Shown: positions 10,001 to 25,000, numbered from the stretch's first letter. The stretch is 64,000 nucleotides of DNA from Tubulanus polymorphus (GCF_964204645.1 NC_134026.1:11746450-11810449), one strand, 5' to 3'. Notes: generated from the sequence alone by a model not told the origin. Made by a program: numbers and translations.

Positions 10001-13000
10001 CTAACTTCAAGACTGAATGATGGTACATCAGGTATCTCAAAGGCAAGCTCTACAACCTCCACGTGCTCTAAGACCGCTGATGTTAAAACCAAGCTGCAAG
10101 TTGTGCAGCTTACTCAACTGAAAAACAGATTGGAACAGGAGAAAAAAGAGCAAGAACCCCGTCGTCGTCGCCTCCTCCAAGAAGCCGAAGATGCAGCTGT
10201 AGTTGCAGCACTTGAAGCAAGTTTGATCAGAAGTGGAATTAATCCGCTAAATTCTATCCCAGTGGATATGATCGCGGCATTTCACTCTCAAAGAGCCAGT
10301 ATCAACAACAATTTAATTGATTCTAACAGCTGTAAGTGGTCAAACTCACCATGAGCATCGCTAACTCGCTGGACCCCAGCTGATTGTTACTATAGTAACA
10401 GTTAAGAGTGAATAAAGGGCAAAACTTTTCCAAACTTACCCAAAGAAAATGAAGACATTAGCTATGAAAATCAGTTTTGAAGTCTTGTTGCATTCAAGAG
10501 TGAATATTTTCAAAGGGTACCGAAGTAGATATTTACATTACAAAGTGTCAGAACTAATATCCAAGTTGAAACATGATATTTAGACAGATTTGCAGGCAAA
10601 ATAACAGCACACGACTCATGAGATAATTCCAGAAGATAAATAAATCCACTAAGTCATTTGAAAAATATTTCCACAGACTCTGACGAGCTGTTAGGTCAGT
10701 GAAAATAATCTTAGATATTGTAGATGTCATTGTACAAATATGTGAATCTAATAGATGAAGAGATATTTATTCGCAGGTCAAATCTTTGTTTGACCAGGTA
10801 GGTGGAAGTGAAACTCCCACCTCCCTGTTTTGACACATGATTATTCTTAAAATGGGACTAAAATTCAAGAATGGCTATTTAGTAAAATAAGATGATATTG
10901 GTTTGTTTTAATATGGTCTTGGATGAGGATGGCTTTATCCTTATGAATGACGATGCAGTTGATGGGTTATTATGCACTCTTAAATTCCGTAGTCGCCTGA
11001 CCGCAGTAACACATAGAGTTGAGTAGTAGGAACCACAGGGATCCAGAAATGTTGTGATAACAACTCTTTGATACACTGCGATCATTTCCACTGGGATAGA
11101 CTTTAGAGGAGCAGCGTGTGCATGACTTTGATGATGTTGAAGAAGCTGATTCCACTCATGACCAGCCGCTAGCTACTGAAACTATGATACTGCTCCAGCC
11201 TCTAGATGTTGGAACCAGCTCCAGAGGTCGCCATGGAACCGACCAAAACTTTGACGATGCCCGAAATCATCATGGAAATGACCGAAACGTTGATGATATC
11301 CGAAATCGCCATGGAGACGACTGAGACTTTGAGGCCAACCGACACCATCATGACCGAAATGACACCCGCTTCCGCCAACTAGACGACCGAGATGATGACG
11401 GTGCCTGCCGTTTTGCTCGACGAAATCCGCCGCAGAGAGCAATACAAACATTGTGATTTTTTATGAATCCACTCCCGACCAATGGTCCCATGTTCCGGGT
11501 GTACTGCCGCAGAGAGCAATACAAACATTGTGATTTTCAATGAATCCACTCCCGACCAATGGTCCCATGTTCCGGGTGTACTGAACGCTGCTGATATCTG
11601 CTCTCGGGGTGCGTCAACCTCTGAACTGGCTGCCGATAAAAGATGGCTGAACAGTCCAGAGTTTTTGTTGGATCCAAAGCATTGGCCACACCAAGACAAA
11701 GATACGACTCCGCTGCAAGATGACGACCCGGACGTAAGAAGAGTATCTTATAATACCAAAGCTGTGTTGATCCAAGTTTTACCCGATGCAACCAGGTTCA
11801 CGTCATGGATTCGTTATGTGTGTATTGTTGTTTGGGCCATTCGCTATGTCCAGAATCTGATCCGAATTGTGAAGAAAATACCCGCCGAACTTGGTCCATT
11901 AACTACGCCGGAGTTGAAGAAAGCAGAACTATTACTTCTACGAGATGTTCAAGCCAGAATTTCCGCGTCAGAGGTTGAAGCCCTGTGAGAAAAGAAGCCA
12001 TTACGAAAAAGCTGTGTCCTCCAATTAACGCTGATGCTTGATGATAAGGGTCTGCTGCGTGCTTGTTTGCTGATACCCTTGATGCTGACAATTTTCTGCT
12101 AGCGCTTAGACATTTTATTGCAAGAAGAGGAAATCCGATTACCATCTGCTCAGACAATGGTACGAACCCTAAGGGAGGTGAACGAGAGCTTCGGGATTCC
12201 TTAACCGAATGGAACCAAGAACAGATCACTGACGAGCTTGCTCAACATGGTGTCCAGTGCTGCTAAAAACTGCTCTTAGAAAATTGGCTTACCCAGTAAA
12301 GATTTTGAACAAAGCATATTTTAAAGCCAGGACTTCTCTCACTTTGGATGTAAAGATTTGACCACAAAATGCAGAGCTCAAAGGAGTATTGTAATCCCGT
12401 ATCTACCCACTTTGGAACGGTTCACCGCGTGTATTTATCAGTAGTAAGCACCATTGACTCTAGATTAGTCTTCCAATATCATTATACACTCAACAATGTT
12501 TTAAGTAAAAACAAACCGAATGGTGAGCTCATTGAGTCTGGGGTCTATAAGATACCCTGAAAGGATTGGAAACGTGATGTACATCGGGGAAACGGGTCGC
12601 AATCTTAGTCAACGTGTTAAGGAACATAGGGTAGACATCCGTAATCAAAAGCCTGAAAGTGGGATAGGAAACCATGTTTTTACAACCAACCACCAATTTT
12701 ACTTTCAAAATTGTAAACTCATTTATCCTTGTAAAGACATCCATAAGAGACACATATTGGAATAAGCCCTTATTTGTAAACTTTCGAAATCCAACTTGTC
12801 TACTAATCTAAATACTGGTTTTTCTCATAATCAATTATTATTCAGACATATCAACTCTCTACTAGATTTTGGTTAATGTCACTGTGTCACACTGCTATCC
12901 CCATCCACTTCTACTCCACTTAGTTACATAATTTGTATTCATCCTAACTGTTTATAGATTTTATGGTTTCTGTGGTACCCCTTTGTTGTTTTCATTTGTC

Positions 13001-16000
13001 ACTTGTTCTGTGAAACTAATTCTTACACATCGCTTTCATATGTCCTGTAAGTTTGTACGCTATGTTACTTCTTTTTTCTGGTCATTCCACCTGATGATGG
13101 CTGTTAGTCAACAGCCAAAACAATGTGGTTTCATTCTAATAAATTATCTCATATAAAATTTGAATTGTGGGATTTCTTCAATTGTTATACAGTGTGTCCC
13201 AATAACACTGATACAATGTTTCATCAACTGCAGTAGTGCATGTAACTAGCTTAAGCCTTCCTAATCTGTTCTGTTTGATAAATGGAATATGAAAATATGA
13301 AGGCTTCTATCAGGCGCGGATCCAGAGGGGGTTTTGGGGGTTCGAACCCCCCTTTTCTGACCAAGTGCCCTTTTGAAAATCATATATGAAAAAAATTCCA
13401 CCCGACATTGATCAATGACAGAAGTCCATAGTACTTGTATAAAAATGTATGAAAATGTACCTTAATTTTCAAAATTTTCTGGAGGAGGTCCCCCAGACCA
13501 CCCTACAGGTCTATCGCGCTTTTGGCACGCGCTGAGACTCCCTCCATACTTAATAAAGTACCCTTTTCATATGAGGTTAACCCCCTTTCTTTCAGCCTGG
13601 ATCCACCCCTGTTTATGAACATTAGACCTGTTATGAGCTAAGTTATTTCTAGGCTGTACCGTTCAGTAATCAGCATACAATCAACCTCGTTTCACTTGTC
13701 AGCGTATAATTTGTCATTTTGGATCGTCATCTATCCTTGAAATTGAATTACGCTTCCCGATTTTCTTTGGTTTCTGTGGTTAATTTGTTATTCAACGGTT
13801 GTCATTTTACTTGAGTTGTCACTGTTTTGCAAGTCCCTTCTTATTTTTTTTTGTATAAAATGTGGAATTCACCTAGGTATCAGCACAGGCACTCGCCGAT
13901 GGGCTTGGGATACAGTTGCTGGGGTTTTTGATAGTGTATCTGTGTTTTGAGTGGTTATTCTGCAATAAATCCGAGAAAAAAACGTCTTGGACCTTGGTAC
14001 TGATACGTTTAGAAAGATAATGGCCGCTGGCTCCACACACGGCGACCTCACAAAATACTGAACAAACTTCGTTTTTCAATCTAAAATCAAAACTTTTATT
14101 TTATATGACACTTACTAGTGATATGACAGTTATATATCCTATTATTCCATCCAATTGTGAGACACTGTCAATTTGTGAAACGTCTTTAGTAATATAAAAG
14201 AAAAGGTAGTTGACGAAGCGTGAGCGTATAGGAAAAACTTTACAGGCGTTGAGACGGCAACACTAGGTCACCGAACGTCGTTCAACCGCTGAGTGACGTC
14301 ATAACGAAATCCTGCTTTATTTGAATATAGAAGGGGAATACTTGTAGCAGGTGCCCGTGTGACCTAGTGTTGCCGTCTCAAACGAAGTTTGTTAGTGTTT
14401 TGTGAGGTTGCCGTGTGTGGAGCCAGCGGCCATTATCTTTTAAACGTATCAGTACCAAGACATTTTTTCTCGGATTTATTGCAGAATAACCACTCAAAAC
14501 ACAGATACACTATCAAAAACCCCAGCAACTGTATCCCAAGCCCATCGGCGAGTGCCTGTGGTATCAGCCCATGATTCAAGTATCCCATAAACATGACTAG
14601 TAATTTGAGTATAAAGCGGAAATGTACTGAAGTTATCAATCTGATGAATCAACATTTTTGAGCCTGTCCTTAAAGTGACAATTACAGCGAGGTTGACTGC
14701 TGTTGTTAATGACAATCTTTTTCGGACAAATTGTACAATGAACCAATTTTTTAGTTGAAACGCACCACTGAAGAACTACAATCAGTTATACAACAGAGAG
14801 ATGAAATAGCCACTCGTTGTCGAGAATTAGACTTGCAAGTACGTAATCAATTATTCGTCTTATTTAAACATATGTTTTGGTATGCTAGATAATTCTCATA
14901 ATGAATCAATTATCTTCCACTCAATGGTACTTGCAAAGTGAATAAATAGCCTTTAGTTATAATGTGCTTAGAATAATTGGGTCAAAATTTTGCGGGATAA
15001 TAATTGTTATGAAAGTTAATTCTTTAATTTGAACTTTGAAAGGTTGCTGCCTTACAAGATGAACGAGCCACTCTATCATCAGAATATGAAAAACTTCAAG
15101 AGCGAATGAATCAATCGGATAGTTTAGATGACCCAACGTAAGTGATGATTCCATTTCATTCAACCTTACATGCAGCCTTTAGTGAAATTCCTAACATAAT
15201 ATCAAGCATGTGCAAAATGTTGTATGTGTGATTTTAAAACAATCTTCATAAAACAACAACCTTGTATAGCGAGCGTATATCAAATAACATATACTCTATT
15301 TTCTGGTGTATAAGTCAAGTTTTTAGCCCACTTGGGACTTAAGTCCCAGCGGGCTATTGCGTTCACTTTTCGTCCGTCGTCCGTCCGTCCGTCCGTAGAC
15401 GGAATCCAGTTATTTTGGGAAGTTTTGAAGACGCTTCAAGGTAATGTCTTGATATTTGGTTTATACATGTATCTACCCTAGACGCATCTTCAGCCCAAAA
15501 ACTGGCCCTATCAGAATCAAGATGGCCAACTGGCAGCCATTGTTGTTCGCCAAAATCAGCACTTTTTACACATTTTCGAAGTTTACGAGGGAAATTTTGA
15601 AGACGATATGATCAATTACCTTGATCTTTCGAATATATTTGAATCTACCAAGGGCCCATCAGCATAAGAAAAATTGGGTCCATCTGACTCAAGATGGCCG
15701 TCCTATGACCTTTTTAGTGCCCAAAAATGTCAATTTTGGCCAGAATTCTAGGTCCTGTAGCTTCCTACTGGTTTGCCATTTCTCATTGCAATTTGCGATG
15801 GGTATTCTTTGTAAAGGGATGGATGTTTTATACCTGAGATAGGTATTTTTGATCCGCCAATTATGACGCAATTGGCGGCCATCTTGGTGTCATTAGTACT
15901 CATTCGTAGGTGGGAAAAAGTTTTTCGACATTATATTGTTACCTAAGCATATTTTGTTACAACAATGAATTAGAAAATTGTAGCGTATAACGTGTTCTAT

Positions 16001-19000
16001 GATTGGGGTGAGTTTCAAGTTCATTGTTTTTTGTATATGGCCACCAGGGGGCGTTGAATAATACAATATCTTAGTATTTCTATATTATATTTGTACCAAT
16101 ACATATTTTGTTACCGCAATCAATTGCAAAGTTGTAGCTCATGACATCATCTATGATTGTGGTGAGTTTTAAGGAAATTAGTTATTCTATATGGTCACCA
16201 GGGGGCGTTGAATAGTAGAATAACCTGGTATTTCCTTATTATATTGGTACCTAGGCATATTTTGTTACCATGATCAATTGCAAAGTTGTAGTTCATGACA
16301 TGTTCTATGGTGAGTTACAAGGTTATTGGGTTTTGAATATGGTCACCAGGGGGCGTTGAATAGTAGATTAACTTAGTATTTCCATATTAAATTAGTAACG
16401 AGGCATTTTTTGTTATCACAATCAATTACAAAATCGTAGCTGCTGACATGTTTTATGATTGTATTGAGTTTCAAGGTCATTGGTTTTTGTATATGGTCAC
16501 CAGAGGGCGTTGAATATTGAAATTGTTAGATTGTTGAGCATTTGAAACCACTTCCCAAGTGGGCATGGTGTCCCTGGACCCCTAGTTGAGACAAAAAATC
16601 ATGTCAAAAAACGTAGGTCGACTTATACACCGACTACACTTTCAATATCGTTTAAACTGATGATGTTTAAGAGTTCAAGGTTGCCATTATGAAATGGAAT
16701 ATTAATTTATGTTAGGCTACACTCGTATACCAATTATGTATCTTGTGTATATAATAGAAGGAATGAGTCGAATTGGTCAAAATTTTAAAAACATCTTTCA
16801 GAACAACCACTGGGAGACGATACCAAACATTACAGCATCAGGTCGAAAAGCTACAGGATGAAGTGTATAGGCTAGAAGCAGGTGAGAAATATTGTATCCT
16901 TTTGCCACATGTATTTTCGGAATGAACTTAATCGCCCATGCTACTGGTAACATATAAACTAGAGTCCATAGCATGGCTAATTCATGATGAAAACGTTCAT
17001 TTGCGAATATTCTGTTGAAATTGTTTAAAAATGTGGAACTTTACTTAAAAGGCCCAGAAAAGAATAGAGCTAATCTAATTGATAGAAATGAAGGCTTAGA
17101 TATCCAATAAAGGATATTTGTACATCCATCCATGCAAGTTCAAAAGGAACTCATTCTACTTAAAATATTTAGGGTTAAAAGGGTTAAAAAATCGATTTAT
17201 TTGAGCACATTTTTTTATGCAGCATCTTAAACTGTCCAAAATTACACATGTAGAAATTCAATGATATTTGTGCGGGAAGATCTTTATCTTGTCAAAATCT
17301 TACGCTTTGTTCAGTAGTTATGGGCTTTTAAAGACAAAACCCATCAAATTCTTGGTTATATTTAATTTGTGTTGACCCGGTTTGAGCTCCCTCATGATGT
17401 CATAGCCAGGTGCGCATTAAACGTAACATTGTATCAAGATATGTGGTGAAAATGTGGGTTCAAAATGAGGAAATTTTACTTCCTTGTTTTCCACACGGCC
17501 GATCATTGATAGCATCAAATTTTTAGTGATAGTCTGATATTAGCATGACTGGAATACTTGTTTTATCGTCATTAATTGAAGTCAATATCATTTCATTCTT
17601 TTCTTGGTTGGTTTTCAAAGAAGCATTTTTGCATACTGATAGGCCTACAGCGTGACAGATTTTAACTTCACTTGTTAGCTCTACAGTTGTCGAGCCACTG
17701 GACCATTTGTCCTTTATCTGCTCATTCTTACAAAAACCTTCTTACCATTCCCATGATGACTATGGTTTTCTGATGCTTCGTACAAACCCTTTGTTATTTT
17801 GTGGGATGCTATAAGAGTTATCGGACGTTGGTCATTGATTCTTTCTATGACTACCTTCATTTTGAAAATGCATGTGGCAGCATTACTGAAAGCTAGTTAT
17901 CCTTTTTCAGATAAATTCTTAAATATTGATTTGCCATTTCAGCTCGCGATGATTACAGAGTAAAAGTAGAACTTCTTGAAAGAGAAGTGATAGAATTACA
18001 GCAAAAGGTACAAGTAAAACCTAATCATGGAACCCTAATACTTCTATGATACAGCCTCTAAAATATACTAAATTCACGCAGTCAAGGGGTTAGGAGAAAA
18101 AATTAATATGAGACTATGTTAAATCCACTAGAACTTTTGAAAAGAATAGCATTTTTATTAGCACATAGTTCATTCTCAATTTCAATGTCATTCATATTAT
18201 TGTCTGTGAGTACCGTAAAAACCGGCGTATAAGTCTACGCGGCGTATAAGTCGAGGTCGATTTTTAGACCTACATTTCATGATTTTAACATATATCTGGC
18301 TTATAAGTCGAGTCCCTTCTCTTAGAAGAATAATTACTAGTATCATTGTATTGAATAGTTTGTTTTGATAACGATGTGTGCTGCTGTGTGTTTAATCAAT
18401 AGACTGTTACACACACTCAGGTATAATACACTACCATACAGTGATACAGTAGTGTGAGTCACACGCTATATATAGCCTAATGTATTAAGCGCTGCTATGA
18501 GCGCGCATATATGAATACATCGTTTTAAATGAAGCTGTGTCAAAATGAAAGAAGTTTTTTTCATTAAATAACTTTATTTATCATGAATAATTATTCAAAC
18601 TGTTATAGCAGTAAGAAGATGAACACTGTCTTTTTTGTCTGGCAGAATCAATATTTCTTGTGACCTGAAAATACTTCGTAGAAAACTGTACTCGGCGTAT
18701 AAGTCGAGGTCAATAATTTAGTGGTAAAATCAAGGGTTAAAAACTCGACTTATACGCCGGTTTTTACGGTATGTATATTGTGCTACATGATTGTATTACT
18801 GTTCTTATGTATAATTTCTGTATTTATCCACAAAAATTTAATCTTATGATGGTAATTGTCTCCTGTTTTATTTTTCAATCCATAGAATGACGATATGACA
18901 TCGTTAGCCGAAGAAGCTCGTTCGTTGAAAGATGAGATTGATTTCCTGAAACATAATTCTGACAAAGTTGCAAAATATGAATTAACTATCGAAACATACA

Positions 19001-22000
19001 AAAAGAAAATGGGTAAGAACAGCTCAATGTGACAGTGTGACCAATTCCTTCCGGAATGACTTGTGCCAATAGTTTAGTCAATGTGGGACCTTTTCAGCCC
19101 ACTTGGGACTTCGGTCCCAGCTGGCTATTTGCGTTCACTTATCGTTTGTCGTCCGTTCGTCCGTCTGTAGACAAAATCCAGTTATTTTAGGAAGTTTTGA
19201 AGACGCTTCAATGTAATGTTTTGATGTTTGGGTTACACATGTACCCTAGACACATCTTCGGTCCAAAAATTGACCCTGTCAGATTCAAGATGGCCGACTG
19301 GCAGCCATAGATGTTCACCAAAATCAGTACTTTTTACATTTTTTTGAACTTTTTGTGGGAAATTTGAAAACCCTTTGATCAATTACCTTGATTTTTCGTA
19401 TATATTTGAATCCCCAAGGGCCCATCACCATAAGAAAAATTGGGTTGATCGGACTCCAGATGGCCATCCTATGACCTTTTTAGTGCCCAAAAATGTCAAT
19501 TTTGGCCCAAATTCTGAGTCCTGTAGCTTCCTTCTGGTTTGCCATTTCTCATTGCAATTTGTGAAGGGTATTCTTTGGAAAGGGATGTTTTAAACCTGAG
19601 CCAGGTATTTTTGATCGGCCAATAATGACGCAATTGCCGGCCATCTTGGTATCATCACTACTCATTCGTAGGTGGGAAGTTTTTCCACATTATATTTTTA
19701 CCTAAGCATATTTTGATACCACAATCAATTGCAAAGTTGTAGCTCATGTCATTGTCTATGATTGTGGTGAGTTTTAAGGACATTAGTTATTCTATATGGT
19801 CACCAGGGGGCGTTGAATATTAGAATGACTTAGTATTTCCATATTAGATTGGTACCTAGGCATATTTTGTTACCTTGATCAATTGCAAAGTTGTAGTTTA
19901 TGACATGTTCTATTATTGTGGTGAGTTTCAAGCTCATTGGGTTTTGCATATGGTCACCAGGGGGCATTGAATAGTAGAATTACTTAGTATTTCCATATCA
20001 AATTGGTAACGAGGCATATTTTGTTACCAAAATCGATTGCCAAATTGTAGCTCATGACATTGATTTGGGTGAGTTTGAAGGTCATTAGTTTTCGTATATT
20101 TTCACCAGGAGGCATTGAATATTGAAATTGTCAGCACTTTAAAACATTTCGCAAATGGGCATTGTGTCCCTCGACGGCTGGTTGGAGGAAAATATTCCAT
20201 ATTAACTCATCATATTTGTATTTGATAATTGTAAGCATTGTTATAGGACACATCTCCGCCCATGGAATTGAGGTCACCCAATTGTTTGGTTTTCCCTTTG
20301 TTAGCGATAATGGAGTTGGCATTAAACCAATTATGTAAAATTTTAGTAGTACAATCCGGACTCTGGACATAGATCATTAAGAAATGTATGTTTTTGGCTT
20401 TATTTGGCTACAAAATAATTTGTGAAAAAGATAAAATGCAATGTGAAATAAAACTTTGAATGCTTAAAACTCAAGAGGCCATGCCCTTGGAAAAAAAGCA
20501 CCTGTTTTCAAAAGTTGAAGCCCATGACATATTCTCGGATTGTACTGAGTTTTAACCCTTTCAATACCACATAGTGTCTCCGCTGCTGTACCGGAGGGAA
20601 TTTAGGGGTTTATAGGTGTATATTTGAAACTTCATAGAATAGTTCCAAGATATCTGACACAGAAAATTTATATAGCATGTTGTTGATAACTTTTGGGCCA
20701 ACAATGTAGACATAAATAATTTGGATATAAGTGAACTTGAGGTCAAGGTCACATACTCCAAGATGGCCGCCATGAAAAAAATTCACGATAAAGTTTCAGA
20801 TAAACTGCTCTGTCTCCCAGCAAAATGCACTGATCTATTCAATTCCAACTGAAATTGTATGCCATATATCCTTACTTTATGTAGTAAAAATTTCAAAGCA
20901 ATAGAACAACTAAAATTTTTTATTTTTCCACTCATTTACCATGATATGTCGGAAGGCCAGATGTAAGGGGTTTCATTGGGGTATAATTTCAGGCCTCAGA
21001 AAATTGTTACCTATGTATTTGACACTGATACATTGTATACCATGGTGTTGATAACCATTGGGCTTACAAATAAGACAAATTATTTGGATATATGTGACAT
21101 TGAGGATGGACGGTTTCTGGTTCTTCATTATTGTTATTGGTGTCCATTGCCATGACAACCGTATCAACAGGGTCTAAAAAAGTTGTCACTGATATCATTT
21201 TCATCATCAAAATCATAGCCGGCACTATAAACCTATTTTCTGACTAAGTCTCATCATCTGAACTGCTGCTGTCATATTCGTTGTCACTCTCAATTTGTTC
21301 ACTACCAAATTCCACGTCACCTGCATCACTGTCAGCATCATATACAAGCTGCTGAACCGTTTCATCCAGCCAAATTGTTTCAAAATCAGCAAAATCAGCA
21401 CCGGCTGATACTGATAGATATGCCCTTCTAGAAGAAGGGTTAAGTGATACCGTATCACATACGGTACGGGTATGCTAGCTTGTCAATTTGTACCGTATGC
21501 CAAACGGTAGTGGTATTGTAAGGGTTAATGTCATTGGTTCCTGTATATGTTTATGAGGGATTGATGAGGGAACATTGCATATTGAAATTGTCAGATTGTT
21601 AGCAATTCAGCAACAGTTACTAAATTTGCATTATGCCCCCTACATATTAACTAAGAACATTTTGTGATCTTTCAGAGGAAATGGGTGACTTGAAAAGGCA
21701 GTTAAAGATCTTAGAGGAAAAAAATACCAGTTACATGCAACAGAATATGGAATTAGAAGAGGTATGCATATTGAATTCCATAAGTGTTGTCTCTTCATTC
21801 TGTTGCTGATGCTGCCATACCTAAATATTAACATTGAATATCAGTTTAATTTCTTGAAGCCATATGGCTTATATATATTTCTATATTAAGAAATATATAT
21901 AAGCCATCAGTCATGATTTTGGTATTCATTCTCAGAATTAAATGACAGCCAAAAGTAGTTGTGTCAGTCGGTGGAATGGCTAGGCTACTTGAAGCAGAAA

Positions 22001-25000
22001 GCAGCAAAACCTGAGGGGAATTTCCCAACATAGAAATTTGTGAAAAATTGGGCATTAGCCTAAATGCAATTTTAAAGCATCTACAAACACAATATGAATG
22101 TTTGATCAAATGCTATAAACTTCTGAAGACAATGTTCAAGCCACGCACGCAGGGGTTCTAACAAACACTAACTCACTTGAAAGATAAATGTCTTACCTTC
22201 AAACGGGAATTGATATGTCCACAAATCACGATTTTTAATGGAACCGAGGACAGCGTAATTTCGTTATACTTTTTTGTGGGACAGCTGTATATGTCTGCTT
22301 GATGGACTTTTAACCGAAGAAGAATGGTTATGAGATATGGATGCACATAAACAATTTCTAAAAAATTGTGTTGTAGCTGTAGCAGCATAACCCTTTCAGT
22401 ACTGACCATATACCCACCTGAGAGAGTAATCGAAGTTTTTGGTGATTTTACTAAAACCCTTGGTATAAAGATACAGCAAGTTTTATAAAAGGGATACTGT
22501 GCCCCATGGAGGGCAACATAGTGGCCAAATATTTTGGTGATAAAAAGATTAATTTTTATACAAATTATGTGCGTCACGTAACCTAATTAGCATAATTTAT
22601 ATAGTTTTTCAGAAAAATCTCAAATTAAATTTGGATATCCTACCAATTGCTAAAGCTTGCTTTTCTATTCTGCAGTATGTTCGGATGATTATCTGAGATT
22701 TGATGGTAAAGTTCCCTGTGATTAAAAGATTATGGCCATTTTAGTGTAGAAAGGTAGTTCACACAATTAGAGAAATAATTAATTAATATTGATCCACTAA
22801 ATATATTTCAAAACTACTGTTTGTACAAAGTAGCTGAACTACTTCAGAGGTTTTTCGATAGATGGCTCATGGGTAATATGACAATTGTACCCAAAAATGT
22901 GAATTTTTGCCCGAATTCCGAGTCCTATAGCTCCTGGTTTGCCATTTTTCATTGCAATTTGTGATGGGTATTCTATGGAAAGGGATCTTTAATACCTGAG
23001 ATAGGTATTTTTGATCAGCCAATTATCACGCGATTGGCGGCCATCTTGGTGCCATCAGTACTCATTTGTAGGTGGAACAATGTTTCTCCACATTATATTG
23101 ATACCTGAGCATATTTTGCTCCCACAATCAATTGGAAAGTTGTAGGTTATATCATGTTCTATGATTGTGGTGAGTTTCAAGGTCATTAGTTGTTCCATAT
23201 GGTCACCAGGGGGCATTGAATAGTAGAATAACTTAGTATTTCCTTATTATATTGGTACCTTGGTATATTTTGTTATCACACTCAATCACAAAATCGTATA
23301 TGCTGACATATTCTATGACTGTGGTGAGTTTCAAGGTCATATGTTTTGTTGTTTGGTCACCAGGGGTGATGAATTTTGAATTTGTTTGCCTATATGCACC
23401 AAAAAAATGCCTTCCATTTTTTTCCTTGGTGATCAGTGAAGATCACCAGGGATCAGAGATCACTTTCAGCTAATCACTGCTCTTCAGTGGTTCAGGCCAT
23501 GGCCTACATAATCGCACTTTTTGAAGTCATTATGAGAAAGCTGCGCTCTTATTGGTTGTTTAGGGAATACCCTCAGCGGCTGAGATTCCAGCATTAGAAA
23601 GCATCACGAAAAAACACTGCCTGGCATTGAAGGGACATTTTGCCTGATTGTGTGTTAAAACTTTTTCGAAGGTGGTTTCCGATTCCAGTTGATCAGGATT
23701 TCAGGATGTATTGACAGTGCAAAAATGTATTGTTACATATAAATATTGTATAAGAAACTAAATTGTTATATGTTGTTATTGATGGTGATATTTCATTGAA
23801 AATTTCACTAAAGGCCCACTGGCAGTATAAAAGCCCAGACATATGTGTTAATGTGCAATATATTCATTTCTGCAGTCAAAATTATGTTTTAGACCCTCCT
23901 CTTTGAGTAATTAAGCAATTTCGTTGGTATTTTCTTCAAAATTTGAATCTTTGAATGACGTAAAGGGAGGAGTTATCCAGTGAATCAGCATAGCTTGCAT
24001 GGCACGGTAACGGTAACATGATACCCTAGGTCATCACTACACATAAACAAAAATATAGGCTAATTCATAGTACCTGAATCTCACTACAAAAAAACTTTTT
24101 TCCCGATCAAGGAATCAGTCTGAAAATTCATACACTTGTTAAGCTATCTACCTTCAGCGTTATGCCCAAATTTCATCAAAATCAGATGTAAATTGATAAT
24201 TTTTAAAAATCTCAAAATTTCGTCAAATTCTTTAATCTTGGTCCTTTTCTTACAGAAAATGATCACAAGCTTCAGATTTTCATCCCCAATAAAACTGCAC
24301 CATTTAAAATTACCTCAAAACTTTATATGAAAATTTATGCATTTGTCAGATATTACAGTGTGTGACCTCTACAGTTACAGTTGTGAGCCTCCCTTACTCA
24401 CTGTAAATATCATCAATATGTTACTGTAGCTAGTGGGACTGCCCATCTCAAGTGCTTACCACCCTGTTATCTACTGCTCATACCAATGGGCCTTTAAGAT
24501 CAACAAATTATCAAAGGAGTTTAATGAATGATTATGTCATTCCAGTTATATCTAATTATAGTACTCAATCAGTTTGTTTATTATCACATATATAAGAGCT
24601 TTTGCTAGTGTACTGATGACGCAGCTTCATTTATGAAGATAGCTCCTATATGCCAATGATACGATTCAAAACTGAGAGGGAAATTCAAAATCTTTAAGAT
24701 ATTGTTCGTAATAGGCTGGATCTTGGTGTAAATTGATGATGGCTTTTGCATTGGAATATATTCATTCGTTAAGTTATATGACAATTGGGAGGGCTCAATT
24801 TGGCCGAATTCCTGAGAAAACAAAATAAATGTGTGTGAATCCATTGAGGCTCTAAACTCAACAGTAGTACCACATGATCTGGTACCAGTGACAACTGATT
24901 AGCCTTTTATACTGCAAGTTGGCTTTAACAGATGCTCATGATTGGTAGCATCGTTCAGTTAGTAATTTGAAATGATATGTTCATATTTCTTATCTTGGTT

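Noticed and set aside
11118-11324. Asp/Asn/His-rich 68-codon ORF as a real small gene
   Set aside because: It is the translation of a short degenerate tandem repeat within retrotransposon remnants.
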